A DNA stretch of 64,000 bases from Pedobacter hiemivivus (GCF_004331685.1 NZ_SJSM01000012.1:100892-164891); one strand, 5' to 3'; positions 1 to 10,491 are shown, counted from the stretch's first letter. Numbers and translations are program-made. The notes: a model not told the origin generated them from the sequence alone.

Positions 1-2
1 AT

Positions 3-1886
3 GAAAAGATAAAGGGTGTATTGAGGAAAGGCAAAAATGTTATTGCTGCTCATGTTAAAAATACAGCAGGCGGGCAATGGCTAGATGTCGGCTTAGCTGT
101 CGAAAAGCCAGCAGCCGAATTAAAGTCGGTGCTTATGGCTAAGCAAAACAATGTAACTATAAATGCCACACAAACCATCTATCAATTTAGTGCAGGTAAG
201 GTAGATCTGGAACTTACTTTCACATCGCCTTTGCTGATGGATAACCTCGATCTGGTAGCCAGACCGGTTTCTTATGTGTCGTTTAAGCTTAAGGCCAATG
301 ATGGGAAAAAGCACAATGCGCAGGTTTATTTTGGCGCTTCAACGGATATAGCGACCAATAATCCTGCTCAGGAAGTGGAGGCATCAGCTTACAGGAACGG
401 AGCACTTTCGGTGCTTAAAGCTGGTACAACAGCACAGCCGGTTTTGAAAAAAAAGGGGGATGATATCCGTATCGATTGGGGTTATATGTACGTTGCTGTT
501 GCTCAAAATAGCGGGAAACAATATGTTACTTCATCGGCAAATGCGATTTCATCTTTTATAAGTGGAAAAGTCGCTGCTACTCCGGCGAAAGGTAATAGCT
601 TAACATTGGCTACAGTATTGCCTTTTAGTGTAGGCCCAATAGCTACAGAAAAAACAGTATTGATTGGTTATGACGATATAGAGTCTGTTCAATATTTCGG
701 CGAAAACTTAAAACCATGGTGGAACCGCAAAAATAACCAGACCATAGATAAACAGCTTACATTGGCAAACAATGAATACGCTTCGGTTTTACAAAAATGC
801 GATGCATTTAATAAGCAATATTATGCTGCAAACTTAAAAGTAGGCGGTAAAGGATATGCTGATCTTTTAGATCTTTCGTATCGTCAGGCCATCTCTGCAC
901 ACAAATTAGTGGAAAGTCCGCAGGGCGAGATTTTATTTCTTTCTAAAGAAAACTTTAGTAATGGCTCTATCAATACTGTAGATATTACTTACCCCTCAGC
1001 GCCATTGTTTTTGGTATACAATCCTGATTTGTTAAAAGGAATGTTAAATGGGATTTTTTATTACAGCGAAAGCGGAAAGTGGAAAAAACCTTTTCCTGCA
1101 CACGATATAGGTACTTACCCTTTGGCAAATGGACAAACTTATGGTGAGGATATGCCCGTAGAGGAAGCTGGGAACATGCTTATTCTTACTGCAGCAATTG
1201 CTAAGGTTGAAGGTAATGCAGACTATGCTAAAAAACATTGGAAGACGCTTTCTATCTGGGCAGATTATCTGAGTAAAAACGGTTTTGATCCAGCAAATCA
1301 GTTGTGTACTGATGATTTTGCTGGTCATCTTGCCCGGAATACGAACTTATCGGTAAAAGCCATTGTAGCTTTAGGCGGTTACGGAATGCTTGCAGCACAA
1401 TTGGGGGAAAAAGAAGCAGCAGCAAAGTATACGCCAATGGCTAAGGAAATGGCAAAAAAATGGATGGAAATGGCTGATGCGGGTGATCACTATGCTTTAA
1501 CATTTGATTTGAAAAATACCTGGAGCCAAAAGTATAACCTTGTTTGGGATAAGGTATTGAAGCTTGGTATTTTTCCAGAAACTGTTTATAAAAAGGAGAT
1601 TAATTTTTATCTGAAAAAGCAAAATGCTTTTGGTTTGCCATTGGACAGCCGTAAAACTTATACTAAATCTGATTGGATTTTGTGGACAGCAACCTTGACC
1701 GATAATCGTGCTGATTTTGAGAAATTCTTAAAGCCAATCAATAAATTCGTTCTGGAGTCGCCAAGTAGAGTACCATTAAATGACTGGCATGAAACGACCA
1801 ATGGTAAGCAGGTGGGCTTTCAAGCACGTAGTGTGGTAGGTGGTTATGCCATTAAATTGTTGGATTACCAGTTAAATAAAAGATAG
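3..1886 (+). CDS. DUF4965/glutaminase A-like secreted protein, 5' end outside the window
   Basis: The frame is open to the window edge, so the N-terminus is missing; TTG at 21 is not a credible start. The first visible residues (KNVIAAHVKNTAGGQWLDVG) look like the last strands of a galactose-binding-like jelly roll. After it come a DUF5127-like beta region and an alpha-helical region typical of DUF4965/DUF1793 glutaminase-A-like proteins, with YRQAISAHKLV, EILFLSKENFSNGSINTVDITYP and AHDIGTYPLANGQTYGEDMP segments. In Bacteroidota these proteins are exported and sit in glycan loci; the true substrate of most is unknown, and the glutaminase name comes from a fungal relative. Its stop lies 8 bases before the SusC start, so it probably shares the PUL 1 transcript. 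Family call is fairly sure, activity is not. Confidence 0.8.
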   Translation, partial: EKIKGVLRKGKNVIAAHVKNTAGGQWLDVGLAVEKPAAELKSVLMAKQNNVTINATQTIYQFSAGKVDLELTFTSPLLMDNLDLVARPVSYVSFKLKANDGKKHNAQVYFGASTDIATNNPAQEVEASAYRNGALSVLKAGTTAQPVLKKKGDDIRIDWGYMYVAVAQNSGKQYVTSSANAISSFISGKVAATPAKGNSLTLATVLPFSVGPIATEKTVLIGYDDIESVQYFGENLKPWWNRKNNQTIDKQLTLANNEYASVLQKCDAFNKQYYAANLKVGGKGYADLLDLSYRQAISAHKLVESPQGEILFLSKENFSNGSINTVDITYPSAPLFLVYNPDLLKGMLNGIFYYSESGKWKKPFPAHDIGTYPLANGQTYGEDMPVEEAGNMLILTAAIAKVEGNADYAKKHWKTLSIWADYLSKNGFDPANQLCTDDFAGHLARNTNLSVKAIVALGGYGMLAAQLGEKEAAAKYTPMAKEMAKKWMEMADAGDHYALTFDLKNTWSQKYNLVWDKVLKLGIFPETVYKKEINFYLKKQNAFGLPLDSRKTYTKSDWILWTATLTDNRADFEKFLKPINKFVLESPSRVPLNDWHETTNGKQVGFQARSVVGGYAIKLLDYQLNKR

Positions 1887-1894
1887 AGGATTCA

Positions 1895-4800
1895 ATGAAT
1901 ACGTTATACCCTAAACTATGGTTAACAATGCGATTAACCACCGTTATATCAATAGCCTCTCTAATGCATGTAAGTGCTGCTACTTTTGGCCAGCGGATCA
2001 ATGTTGAGCAGAATCGTCTTGCAATTGATGTCAGGGGCAAGATTCTGGACGAGAACGACCAGCCGCTGATTGGTGCAACTGTAGGTATAAAGGGCAAGGG
2101 CAGGTCGGTAATGACCGATCAGAATGGTGCCTTTCATCTGGCAAATGTTGCGGAGCAAGATAAACTGGTGATCAGTTATATCGGCTATGAGCTCATGGAA
2201 GTTAATGTGGCTGCGGATATGGGAAGTATTCGATTGAAGCGAACCGTTGGTGATCTGAATGAAGTGGTGGTAATTGGCTATGGCACCGCCAGGAAGAAAG
2301 ACCTTACTGGTGCAATTACGCAGCTTAAGCCTGATAAAATTGCCGAGGAAAATCCAAGAACTGTTCAGGATATTCTAAGGGGGACGCCTGGTTTAACTAT
2401 TGGACTGGATGCATCAGCAAAAAATGGTGGTTCCATCAACATCCGCGGACAGCGTTCTGTTTATACAGATGGTAACCATAATTCCCCATTGCTTATCCTG
2501 GACGGGATGATCTTCTATGGAGAGTTATCTGAGATCAATCCTGATGATATTGAACAGATCGATGTACTCAAAGACGCTTCGGCCGCTGCCATTTATGGTG
2601 CACAGTCTGCCAACGGCGTCCTTATCATTACCACTAAAAAAGGAAAACCGGGTAAGCCAAGAATTAATTTTACCTCAAACCTGGGGCTGTCAACCATGGG
2701 CGCAAATCGGCCTGTCTGGGGAGCCGAGGGATATATGAAATACAGAGAGGACTGGTACATTGCAGGCTCGTATGACCTTAATACGGTTACAGGTAATTAT
2801 GAGCCATATATGTCAAGCAGTATTGATGCTGTAGTTGCTAAAAATAAACCAGGGTATTACGAAAAGCCAACTCCGGCTATGTTCGCTAAATATGGAATTA
2901 CTGAGGCCACCTGGAGAGCCTATTCTCCGACCGGTGCGGGCGACTCTGACGAGCGGATCTACGCAACGCGTATCGGAATGGGACACACCGTATTGACCAA
3001 TTATCTTGCCGGCAAAATTTTCGATTGGTACGACCATAGTTTCCGCGATGGGACTAACCAGGATTATAACCTCAGCGTTTCCGGTGCCAGTGATAAGATC
3101 AATTATTACATGTCTGCCGGATACCTTTCAAATCAAGGAGTTGTTGTGGGTGACAATTACAAAGCTGTACGCGCCAACCTTAAAGTTGATGGCAAAGTAA
3201 CAGACTGGCTAAACATTGGTGCCAATGTTAACTTTCAGGACCGGTCAGACGGAAATATAGCAACAGACTGGGCTAGTGCAATTATTTTTAACAGTCCTTT
3301 CGCTGCTTACCGGGATGGGAGCGGAAACTTAGAGATCTACCCCCAGGGTTCAACCCTGACTGGTCTTGTAAGAGGATATAATTATGATTATAACAGGCAG
3401 TTTCAGGATCTTGAAAGCGGCTACAATGTTTTAAACTCTATTTTTACGGCAAAAGTAAAACTGCCTTTTAATATCACTTATTCATTTAACGCTTCGCCTC
3501 GGTATCAATGGTTCTATAAACGCTATTTTACCTCATCCTTACATCCTGATTGGAGTCCTGGTTCAAAAAAAGCAGGGGTAAATCGCGATAACAGTAAACG
3601 TTTTGACTGGTCGCTCAATAATACCATTAACTGGGAACATACCTTTGCTACAAAACACCGTGTTAATGTAACGTTAGTGCAGGAAGCAGAAGAGCGCCAG
3701 TCCTGGAGGGACAATATTCAAGCTTGGGACATATCGCCTACCGATGCCTTAGGTTTTCATGAAACCAAAGGTGGTGACAAGCTGATGAGTGAGTTTGATT
3801 CTGAAGACAGTCGCCAAACGGCAGATGGTATGCTTGCCCGTCTCTTCTATTCTTATGATGACAGGTATATGCTGACCACCTCTATACGCCGTGACGGCTA
3901 CTCGGCATTTGGCACATCCAATCCACGTGCAACGTTCCTGTCTCTTGCTTTAGGCTGGACCTTTACCAACGAAAATTTCTTTAAGTGGAAGCCATTGAGC
4001 AATGGTAAGCTGCGCTTGTCTTATGGACAAAATGGAAACCGCTCGCTTGACAACCCATACGTTGCATTGGCCAACCTTGCCAATGGGACGGGTACACAAG
4101 GTTATATAGACGCAAGTGGTAAATATGTACAATTCCAATATCTGCGATTAGATCGCATGGCCAATAAAAACCTGCAATGGGAAAAAACAGCCTCTTTCAA
4201 TGTAGGGTTAGATCTGGGCTTTTTGAATAACCGTATTTCAACGACATTGGATTATTTCCAGATGTCTACTACCGATATGATCATGAATCAGTCCTTACCA
4301 GGTTTCTCCGGATTTAGCAGCATCACAACCAATTTAGGTGAGGTACAGAACAAAGGATTTGAAATATCGGTCAACTCGCAGAATATCAAGGCGAAAGATT
4401 TTAGTTGGAACACTAGCCTTGGATTCTCAAAATACACCAATAAGATTAAACATCTTTATTACCAGTTTGTAGACGTGCTAGATGCAAGCGGTAATGTGGT
4501 GTCAAGTAAAGAGGTGGATGATATTGGAAATAAGTGGTTCATTGGGCAGCCTATCAGCTCCATCTGGGATTACAGGGTAACAGGTATTTGGCAGACCAAT
4601 GAACTTGATGAAGCGGCCAGACACGGGCAGCGTCCGGGGGATCCTAAAGTGGCCAACAATTACACGGCAGATGATAAAGTTGATGTCAATGGAAAAATTA
4701 CACCTGTTTACAATGATAACGACAAGGAGTTTCTGGGTCAAACGCAGGCACCCATCATGTGGTCTTTAAGAAATGACTTTACCTATAAAAACTTCAGTTT

Positions 4801-5227
4801 TTCCTTTAACCTCTATTCCTACTGGGGGCATAAGCGACTTAACGGGGCTTATCTCAACCAGGATAATGGCACTTCGACCATTAGCCAGGGACTTGCCAAT
4901 ACCTATGAGAAACCATATTGGACACTGGAAGCGCCCAGCGATTTCTGGGCTCGCTTAGAATCAAAAGGTCCTTCAGGACTTAATGCACCTCAGCGGGTAT
5001 TTGACCGTTCTTTTATCAGGCTAGATAATGTAACCCTGGGCTATACATTGCCGAAAAAACTGACTTCGGCTGCCCATATTGAAAATTTAAAAGTTTTTGG
5101 TTCTGTACGTAACCTGGCCGTTTGGAATAAAGATAAGAACTGGCGTTATTGGGATATTGAACTTGAAAATTCACAAATGGGACCTACCCCTAGAATATAT
5201 ACACTTGGGTTAAACCTAAGTTTTTAA
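1895..5227 (+). CDS. SusC-like TonB-dependent outer-membrane transporter without STN domain
   Basis: 1110 aa. A signal peptide (to about residue 32) is followed almost at once by a carboxypeptidase-regulatory-like beta sandwich (about 45-120), then a TonB-box-like stretch ending EVVVIGYGT, a plug domain with the SusC signature DASAAAIYGAQSANGVLIITT (about 227-247), and a long beta-barrel ending in an aromatic residue (NLSF). Such proteins import oligosaccharides with a SusD lid, powered by TonB. Residues 33-45 (QRINVEQNRLAID) resemble the beginning of an STN domain that then jumps straight into the next domain, so the usual ~80-residue STN appears deleted. That fits the lack of a sigma/anti-sigma pair beside it. 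SusD follows 11 bases after the stop. Confidence 0.95.
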   Translation: MNTLYPKLWLTMRLTTVISIASLMHVSAATFGQRINVEQNRLAIDVRGKILDENDQPLIGATVGIKGKGRSVMTDQNGAFHLANVAEQDKLVISYIGYELMEVNVAADMGSIRLKRTVGDLNEVVVIGYGTARKKDLTGAITQLKPDKIAEENPRTVQDILRGTPGLTIGLDASAKNGGSINIRGQRSVYTDGNHNSPLLILDGMIFYGELSEINPDDIEQIDVLKDASAAAIYGAQSANGVLIITTKKGKPGKPRINFTSNLGLSTMGANRPVWGAEGYMKYREDWYIAGSYDLNTVTGNYEPYMSSSIDAVVAKNKPGYYEKPTPAMFAKYGITEATWRAYSPTGAGDSDERIYATRIGMGHTVLTNYLAGKIFDWYDHSFRDGTNQDYNLSVSGASDKINYYMSAGYLSNQGVVVGDNYKAVRANLKVDGKVTDWLNIGANVNFQDRSDGNIATDWASAIIFNSPFAAYRDGSGNLEIYPQGSTLTGLVRGYNYDYNRQFQDLESGYNVLNSIFTAKVKLPFNITYSFNASPRYQWFYKRYFTSSLHPDWSPGSKKAGVNRDNSKRFDWSLNNTINWEHTFATKHRVNVTLVQEAEERQSWRDNIQAWDISPTDALGFHETKGGDKLMSEFDSEDSRQTADGMLARLFYSYDDRYMLTTSIRRDGYSAFGTSNPRATFLSLALGWTFTNENFFKWKPLSNGKLRLSYGQNGNRSLDNPYVALANLANGTGTQGYIDASGKYVQFQYLRLDRMANKNLQWEKTASFNVGLDLGFLNNRISTTLDYFQMSTTDMIMNQSLPGFSGFSSITTNLGEVQNKGFEISVNSQNIKAKDFSWNTSLGFSKYTNKIKHLYYQFVDVLDASGNVVSSKEVDDIGNKWFIGQPISSIWDYRVTGIWQTNELDEAARHGQRPGDPKVANNYTADDKVDVNGKITPVYNDNDKEFLGQTQAPIMWSLRNDFTYKNFSFSFNLYSYWGHKRLNGAYLNQDNGTSTISQGLANTYEKPYWTLEAPSDFWARLESKGPSGLNAPQRVFDRSFIRLDNVTLGYTLPKKLTSAAHIENLKVFGSVRNLAVWNKDKNWRYWDIELENSQMGPTPRIYTLGLNLSF

Positions 5228-5238
5228 ACGAATTAAGG

Positions 5239-7167
5239 ATGAAAACGAATAATTTTTATACATCGGCTCTTTTTGTAATAGGTATATGTGCGCTTACTTT
5301 CATTTCAGGCTGCAAGAAGGATTTTTTAAAACCGGATCCACTCTCTTTTTACGAGCCTGATATTACATTTTCAAGTCGTGCGGGTCTTGAAGCAACAACT
5401 GCGCTGCTGGATAGGCACTTACGTACCTATTGGAGCCATTTGAATACACGGGATATTTCTGTGCCAATCGGTACGGAGTATATGCTGTCGGATGTAGCTG
5501 TTTCGGCTAAAACAGACGATGGAAACATCTTTGCCGATGTGGCCACACGCCTTACGCCTACAGATGGTATGTTTGACAATGATGTCAACATGATTTCTTT
5601 CTTTTGGGGCGAGACCTATAATGGGATTAAATATGCCAATACCATTACCAGCTTGATTGATAACGTACCTGGTTTGGATCAGGGGACTAAACGGGAGTTT
5701 CTTGGCAGGGCTTATTTTCACAGATCTTTTCGGTATCTGGCGCTTTGCTTTCAGTTTAAGGATGTGCCATTGGTCACCAAAATATTAACTGCACCCAAAC
5801 AAAACTATAAAACTACGAGCCGTGAGGCTATTTTGGAAATGATTACCGCTGATATGGAAAAGGCGGTAGCATGGGTACCTGAGCAATCGAAAATGGCTTA
5901 TATCGGAATGATCAACAAGGGCGCTTGTCGGCAGCTGCTGACAAAGTGCTATCTGGCCACCGGTCAGTGGGATAAAGCCATTGCCCAGGCCGATACGCTG
6001 ATTAACCAATCTGGTTACGCTTTGATGAACAACAGCTTTGGTACATTTGACAATCCTTCTCCGGTTAATTGGCCCGTGACCCGTAACGTCATCTGGGATT
6101 TGCATCGCCCGGTAAATAAAGCGATCGCCGCCAATAAAGAAGCGATTCTGGTTATGCCTAACCGTGAAGGTACCGATGCGACCATCAGATACAAATCTAT
6201 GCGCAACTGGGGGCCAATGTGGAACCAGGCAGCATTAAAATCACCCAGTGGAAAGGTGCTCCTGTCGGTGGGTAAAACAGATGCCAAATATAGAGCCGAA
6301 AATGATATTAACGGTACCGTAGGAAGAGGTATAGCTATGATTAGACCTACTTATTTTGCCCAGTTCGGTCTTTGGTCTGTAAACGGACAAAACGATGCTA
6401 CAGATCTGCGCCATAACAGTGCCGTAGGAAACTGGGCCAATATGGAAATGCTGAAGTATAACGATCCAACGGATTCTTTCTACGGCCAGAACTTGAGGCT
6501 GTACAATGTTAACACGCTTTTGTGTACAGATACTATACGCAGCTGGTTTAACTGGCCGCATTATAAAATATATATCGAAGATCCTGTATTTCTGGCTACG
6601 CCTACCTCGAATAGAAACGATGGGGGAGCGGCCGACTGGTATTGCTATCGTTTGGCAGAAACCTATTTATTAAGGGCAGAAGCGCAATTTTACAAAGGAA
6701 ATGTTGGAGCGGCAGTGGAAGATGTAAATGTGGTAAGAAGGAGAGCCCAGTGCGCCCAGTTGTACACCACTGTAAACATTGGTGATATTGTGAACGAACG
6801 CGCACGTGAGTTGTATATGGAAGAATGGAGGCATATGGAATTGAGCAGGATTTCTTACAGTCTGGCTTTAAGTGGCAAAGCAGATGAATGGGGCAATACT
6901 TATAATGTAAATACCCTGGCAAACAACAGCTACTGGTATCAGCGCATACAGCATTATAATGATTATTACAATAAAAACAAGGTGAGCGTAAGGAATAGAA
7001 ATTATACCATCGCGCCAAACAACATCTACTGGCCTATTCCTCAAACTGCAATTAACTCCAATCTATATGGCAAATTGCGTCAAAATTCCGGCTATAGCGG
7101 TTATGATGGTGGTATAGAGATGTGGACCAAGTGGCAGGATGCCGTAGCTGATGAGGATACGAATTAA
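5239..7167 (+). CDS. SusD/RagB-like glycan-binding lipoprotein
   Basis: 642 aa. The N-terminus is a lipoprotein signal with lipobox FISGC (Cys25) followed by KKDFL, typical of SusD proteins exposed on the cell surface. The C-terminal part shows the SusD pattern YLLRAEAQFYKGN, then NVVRRRAQ and NERARELYMEEWRHMELSR, belonging to the TPR-like helices of the fold. Its role is to bind the glycan over the SusC barrel at the outer membrane. It is somewhat longer than the usual 500-600 aa. It follows SusC by 11 bases and precedes the GH105 gene by 20, so it is a core member of PUL 1. Confidence 0.94.
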   Translation: MKTNNFYTSALFVIGICALTFISGCKKDFLKPDPLSFYEPDITFSSRAGLEATTALLDRHLRTYWSHLNTRDISVPIGTEYMLSDVAVSAKTDDGNIFADVATRLTPTDGMFDNDVNMISFFWGETYNGIKYANTITSLIDNVPGLDQGTKREFLGRAYFHRSFRYLALCFQFKDVPLVTKILTAPKQNYKTTSREAILEMITADMEKAVAWVPEQSKMAYIGMINKGACRQLLTKCYLATGQWDKAIAQADTLINQSGYALMNNSFGTFDNPSPVNWPVTRNVIWDLHRPVNKAIAANKEAILVMPNREGTDATIRYKSMRNWGPMWNQAALKSPSGKVLLSVGKTDAKYRAENDINGTVGRGIAMIRPTYFAQFGLWSVNGQNDATDLRHNSAVGNWANMEMLKYNDPTDSFYGQNLRLYNVNTLLCTDTIRSWFNWPHYKIYIEDPVFLATPTSNRNDGGAADWYCYRLAETYLLRAEAQFYKGNVGAAVEDVNVVRRRAQCAQLYTTVNIGDIVNERARELYMEEWRHMELSRISYSLALSGKADEWGNTYNVNTLANNSYWYQRIQHYNDYYNKNKVSVRNRNYTIAPNNIYWPIPQTAINSNLYGKLRQNSGYSGYDGGIEMWTKWQDAVADEDTN

Positions 7168-7187
7168 ATTTTAAACATAACACTCAC

Positions 7188-8294
7188 ATGAATAAGAGAC
7201 TATTTTTATCGCTGCTCGCAGTATTTGCATTTCAATTGTTATTTGCCCAGCGCGAAGGGCTGTCCGGGTTTTCTAAAGGATCAACGCCCGACGAGGTGGG
7301 CAAGCGTCTGGCTTATCATTTTGTAAACAGCAGACATGATCTTTATGCCGGCAGGTACATTCATTATGCCGGTGTATGCACCTGGAATGGTGCCATTGAT
7401 TATGCTTTGAAAACGAAGGACCAAAAGTTGATTAAGCTTCTGCAAGATAAATTCGAACCGTTTTTTACCATCGAAAAGCCATTGTTGCCGCCTATGAACC
7501 ACGTGGATTATAACATGTTTGGCAGTCTGGCGCTGAAACTCTACCAGATCACAAAAGACGAGCGCTATCGTAAAATGGGGCTGGCCTACGCTGATTCACA
7601 GTGGGAAGTGCCTAAAAATGCAAACCCAGAGGAGAAAGCCTGGGCTGATAAAGGTTTTTCCTGGCAGACACGCCTCTGGATTGATGATATGTATATGATC
7701 ACCGTGGTACAAAATGAGGCTTACAAAGTAACTGGTGACCGCAAATATATCGATAGGGCAGCAAAAGAAATGGTACGCTATCTGGATGAGCTGCAACGTC
7801 CGAACGGACTTTTCTATCATGCTCCAGATGTTCCATATTATTGGGCGAGGGGAGCGGGCTGGATGGCAGTAGGTATGCCTGATCTACTTCGTGAGTTACC
7901 TAAGGACCACAAAGATCGCCCCCGAATTATGCAAGGTTACCTGACCATGATGAAAAGTCTGAAAACGTACCAAAGGCCGAGTGGTATGTGGAATCAGCTT
8001 ATTGATGAACCTGATTTTTGGCCTGAAACATCAGGTACTGCGATGTTTACTTATGCATTTATTGTTGGTGTTCGTGAAGGATGGCTTGATGCTGCAGATT
8101 ATGCGCCGGCAGCTCGAAAAGCTTGGTTAGCGATGGTGCCGTACATTGACCAACGTAACAACGTAACGGAAGTTTGTATCGGTACAGGCAAAAAGAACGA
8201 TAAACAGCATTATCATGACCGCCCACGCAATGCAGGAGACCTTCACGGGCAGGCGCCTTACCTGTGGTGTGCAGCTGCGCTTTTAGGTAAGTAA
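7188..8294 (+). CDS. GH105 unsaturated rhamnogalacturonyl hydrolase-like enzyme
   Basis: 368 aa with a cleavable signal peptide ending near FAQ (about residue 20). The protein is an (alpha/alpha)6 barrel of the YteR/YesR type. Visible landmarks are WIDDMYM (Asp166/Asp167, where the family's catalytic aspartate sits), YYWARGAGWMAVG, WPETSGTAMFTYAF and GDLHGQAPYLWCA. GH105 enzymes hydrate and release the 4,5-unsaturated uronic acid left at the non-reducing end by a polysaccharide lyase, acting here in the periplasm. The expected lyase partner is not in the window and may lie upstream of base 1. The family call is strong; rhamnogalacturonan versus another uronate glycan cannot be decided from sequence alone. 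Confidence 0.92.
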   Translation: MNKRLFLSLLAVFAFQLLFAQREGLSGFSKGSTPDEVGKRLAYHFVNSRHDLYAGRYIHYAGVCTWNGAIDYALKTKDQKLIKLLQDKFEPFFTIEKPLLPPMNHVDYNMFGSLALKLYQITKDERYRKMGLAYADSQWEVPKNANPEEKAWADKGFSWQTRLWIDDMYMITVVQNEAYKVTGDRKYIDRAAKEMVRYLDELQRPNGLFYHAPDVPYYWARGAGWMAVGMPDLLRELPKDHKDRPRIMQGYLTMMKSLKTYQRPSGMWNQLIDEPDFWPETSGTAMFTYAFIVGVREGWLDAADYAPAARKAWLAMVPYIDQRNNVTEVCIGTGKKNDKQHYHDRPRNAGDLHGQAPYLWCAAALLGK

Positions 8295-8358
8295 TTGGTT
8301 AGTTTTCAACACAAGCAAAGGCATCAAACAAATTTTCATTTTTTTAAATAAATCGGTT

Positions 8359-9222
8359 ATGAAGAAGACATTCCTGGCATTAATTTGTTCATTTTTCCTG
8401 TTTTTAGCATATTCGAAGGCCGGGGTTGGAAATGGAGATGAAGAGAAGAAGAAAGTGGAAGTGCCAACTCAGTCGGTATTTGAAGGCAAGAGCCTGGCGA
8501 CTTTTGGGAACAGTATAACAGCTGCGGAAAATAGCTGGGCTTATCAACTTTCCAGCACATTAAAATTTGGGAATTTATACAATGGTGCTGTAGGGGGAGC
8601 TATTTGGAGCAAACGCGAAAGAACTACGGGGAGTGGTAAAAAGATAAGGACACAAAATTATAACGACACCGATTTCGCAGGTATAAGTAACAGCAATGCC
8701 GCAAATCCGGATGACTTAGAATACCAAAAACGTATAAACAATTCTGCCATAGTACATATACAGAAATATTTAAGTGAGAAAACAGCACCAATTCCAGATT
8801 TTATAATCCTTTCATACGGAACAAATGACCTTAGCACTGAGGCAGTATTGGGAGATACAGAAGGGGTACTACAGGAAGGAAATCTAGATAACCTTGACCT
8901 GAATACAATAGCTGGGACTGTAAAATGGTGCATTAAGACGCTCAAGAATAAGTTTCCTAAGGCAAAATTATATGTATCCCTTCCTTTGCAAGCTGAAAGC
9001 GAGAATAGAAATAAAAACAACCTGAAAAAGATAGGCATAATCAAGAAAATATGTGATGGTATGTCGATACCTTATTTTGATTGTTATGCAGAAAGTGGCA
9101 TTACACAGGAAAATAGTAAACAATATTTACGAGACGGATTACATCCGAACGAGGATGGGAAAAAAATACATGCAGATTATATCATTAAAAAATTAAAAGC
9201 AGCAAACTTTAAAAGTTTATGA
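8359..9222 (+). CDS. SGNH/GDSL-type hydrolase, probable carbohydrate esterase
   Basis: 287 aa, signal peptide at residues 1-20. SGNH blocks are visible: ATFGNSIT with nucleophile Ser52 (the usual GDS reads GNS here), a GAVGGA glycine block, YGTNDLS with the conserved Asn, and DGLHPNEDG with Asp259 and His262 completing the triad. Enzymes of this superfamily in PULs commonly remove acetyl groups from glycans so that hydrolases can act; the acyl group is inferred from context, not from sequence. A 64-base gap separates it from GH105, and its stop overlaps the start of the GH43 gene as ATGA, implying coupled translation. Confidence 0.85.
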   Translation: MKKTFLALICSFFLFLAYSKAGVGNGDEEKKKVEVPTQSVFEGKSLATFGNSITAAENSWAYQLSSTLKFGNLYNGAVGGAIWSKRERTTGSGKKIRTQNYNDTDFAGISNSNAANPDDLEYQKRINNSAIVHIQKYLSEKTAPIPDFIILSYGTNDLSTEAVLGDTEGVLQEGNLDNLDLNTIAGTVKWCIKTLKNKFPKAKLYVSLPLQAESENRNKNNLKKIGIIKKICDGMSIPYFDCYAESGITQENSKQYLRDGLHPNEDGKKIHADYIIKKLKAANFKSL

Positions 9223-10301
9223 AATTAGTATCAAATAAAATGATGAAAAAGATTAAGTTTAGTTTGTTGTGCCTGTTCATGGCCGTTCTTGGTGCGAAAG
9301 CTCAGTCTATTGGAAATCCATTGCCCATACCTTTTGGCGATCCTTATGTACTATATGATGATAACGGGAAATACTATATGTATGGCACCGGGGGCGATGT
9401 GAAAGAGGGGTTTGGAGCCTATTCATCGACTAATTTAAAAGACTGGAAGTTTGAGGGGCAGGTTTACCATCACGATAACACGAATGGCTGGGGTATACAT
9501 TCTTTTTGGGCTCCGGAAGTTTATAAGAAAGATGGTAAGTACTATATGTTTTACAGCGCTCAGTGGAAGCAGAATCCCAACAGGGAAAAGGAAAACTTTA
9601 AGATTGGGGTAGCAGTTTCAGATAAAGCCACTGGCCCTTTTACAGACTTGAACGACCGCCCGATTTTTGATCCGGGATATCCAATTATAGATGCCAATCT
9701 GTGGTTTGAAAATGGTAAAACCTATTTGTACTATTCAAGATGCTGTTATAAGCACCCGGTGGAAAGCGAAGTAGCACAATGGGCCAGAAAAAATGGGTGG
9801 TATAATGAAGTGGAAGAAAGTTGGGTATATGGGGTAGAACTGAAACCGGATTTCTCGGATGCAATTGGGGAGCCTGTTCTGTTGCTTCGTCCGCCAGTTA
9901 AAATGGGTAAAGACGACTGGGAAAGTCGTTCGGTAACTGCTAAAGAAGTAAACAGGAGATGGACAGAAGGTTCTTTTATCTTTAAAAAAGGGGAAGTTTA
10001 TTATATGATGTACTCGGCAAATAACTTCGACGGACAAAATTATGCGGTAGGTTACGCTACGTCGAAAAGCCCATTAGGACCATTTAAAAAAGCAGATGAA
10101 AATCCTGTTTTACAGAAAAATGGAATGGTAACCGGAACTGGTCACAATAGCATTACTTATAGCCCGGATGGTAAGCAAATGCTTTGCGTATATCATGGGC
10201 GTACTGAAGCTTCAGGCCATCAAAGACTGGTGTTTATCGATAGAATGGAAGTTAATAAAGATGGTAAGTTAGTGGTACATGGACCAACTTTGAAAGATTA
10301 A
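9219..10301 (+). CDS. GH43-family five-bladed beta-propeller glycosidase
   Basis: 360 aa. A signal peptide ends at AKAQ (residues 26-29). ATGs at 9240 and 9243 give a more compact signal peptide and are real alternatives; the chosen ATG overlaps the preceding stop. GH43 acidic residues are visible: Asp41 in FGDPYVLYDD, Asp in PIIDANLWFENGKTYLYYS, and Glu in RWTEGSFIFKKGEVYYMMYS, with APEVYKKDGKYYMFYS and GTGHNSITYSPDGK in expected places. The family acts on arabinose-, xylose- or galactose-containing glycans; arabinofuranosidase activity would suit a pectic side chain, but subfamily was not determined. It closes the first transcription unit of PUL 1, just before a strong hairpin. Confidence 0.88.
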   Translation: MKLVSNKMMKKIKFSLLCLFMAVLGAKAQSIGNPLPIPFGDPYVLYDDNGKYYMYGTGGDVKEGFGAYSSTNLKDWKFEGQVYHHDNTNGWGIHSFWAPEVYKKDGKYYMFYSAQWKQNPNREKENFKIGVAVSDKATGPFTDLNDRPIFDPGYPIIDANLWFENGKTYLYYSRCCYKHPVESEVAQWARKNGWYNEVEESWVYGVELKPDFSDAIGEPVLLLRPPVKMGKDDWESRSVTAKEVNRRWTEGSFIFKKGEVYYMMYSANNFDGQNYAVGYATSKSPLGPFKKADENPVLQKNGMVTGTGHNSITYSPDGKQMLCVYHGRTEASGHQRLVFIDRMEVNKDGKLVVHGPTLKD

Positions 10302-10304
10302 TAT

Positions 10305-10352
10305 AGTGTCTTCTCCTGAAATGACTATACACTATTTTCAGGAGAAGACACT
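10305..10352 (+). terminator. Strong intrinsic terminator after GH43
   Basis: Perfect 17-bp inverted repeat (arms 10305-10321 and 10336-10352, arm sequence agtgtcttctcctgaaa) with a 14-base loop. A T-rich run follows. It starts 4 bases after the GH43 stop and separates the first PUL 1 unit from the discoidin gene. Confidence 0.85.
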
Positions 10353-10491
10353 TTAATCAACTTTTTTAATCTTTTATTTCATTATTAATCATTTATTATG
10401 TTTTTATTAATGGGGAAATTGATTTTAGTGAAACAGATCGTCTTAAAACCAATTGGGACGTCTGATTCAAACTAAATCAAATATAAACATT

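Noticed and set aside
6602..7018. 138-codon minus-strand open frame opposite the first SusD
   Set aside because: Fully contained in a well-supported SusD gene; its Cys/His/Leu-rich translation matches no family.
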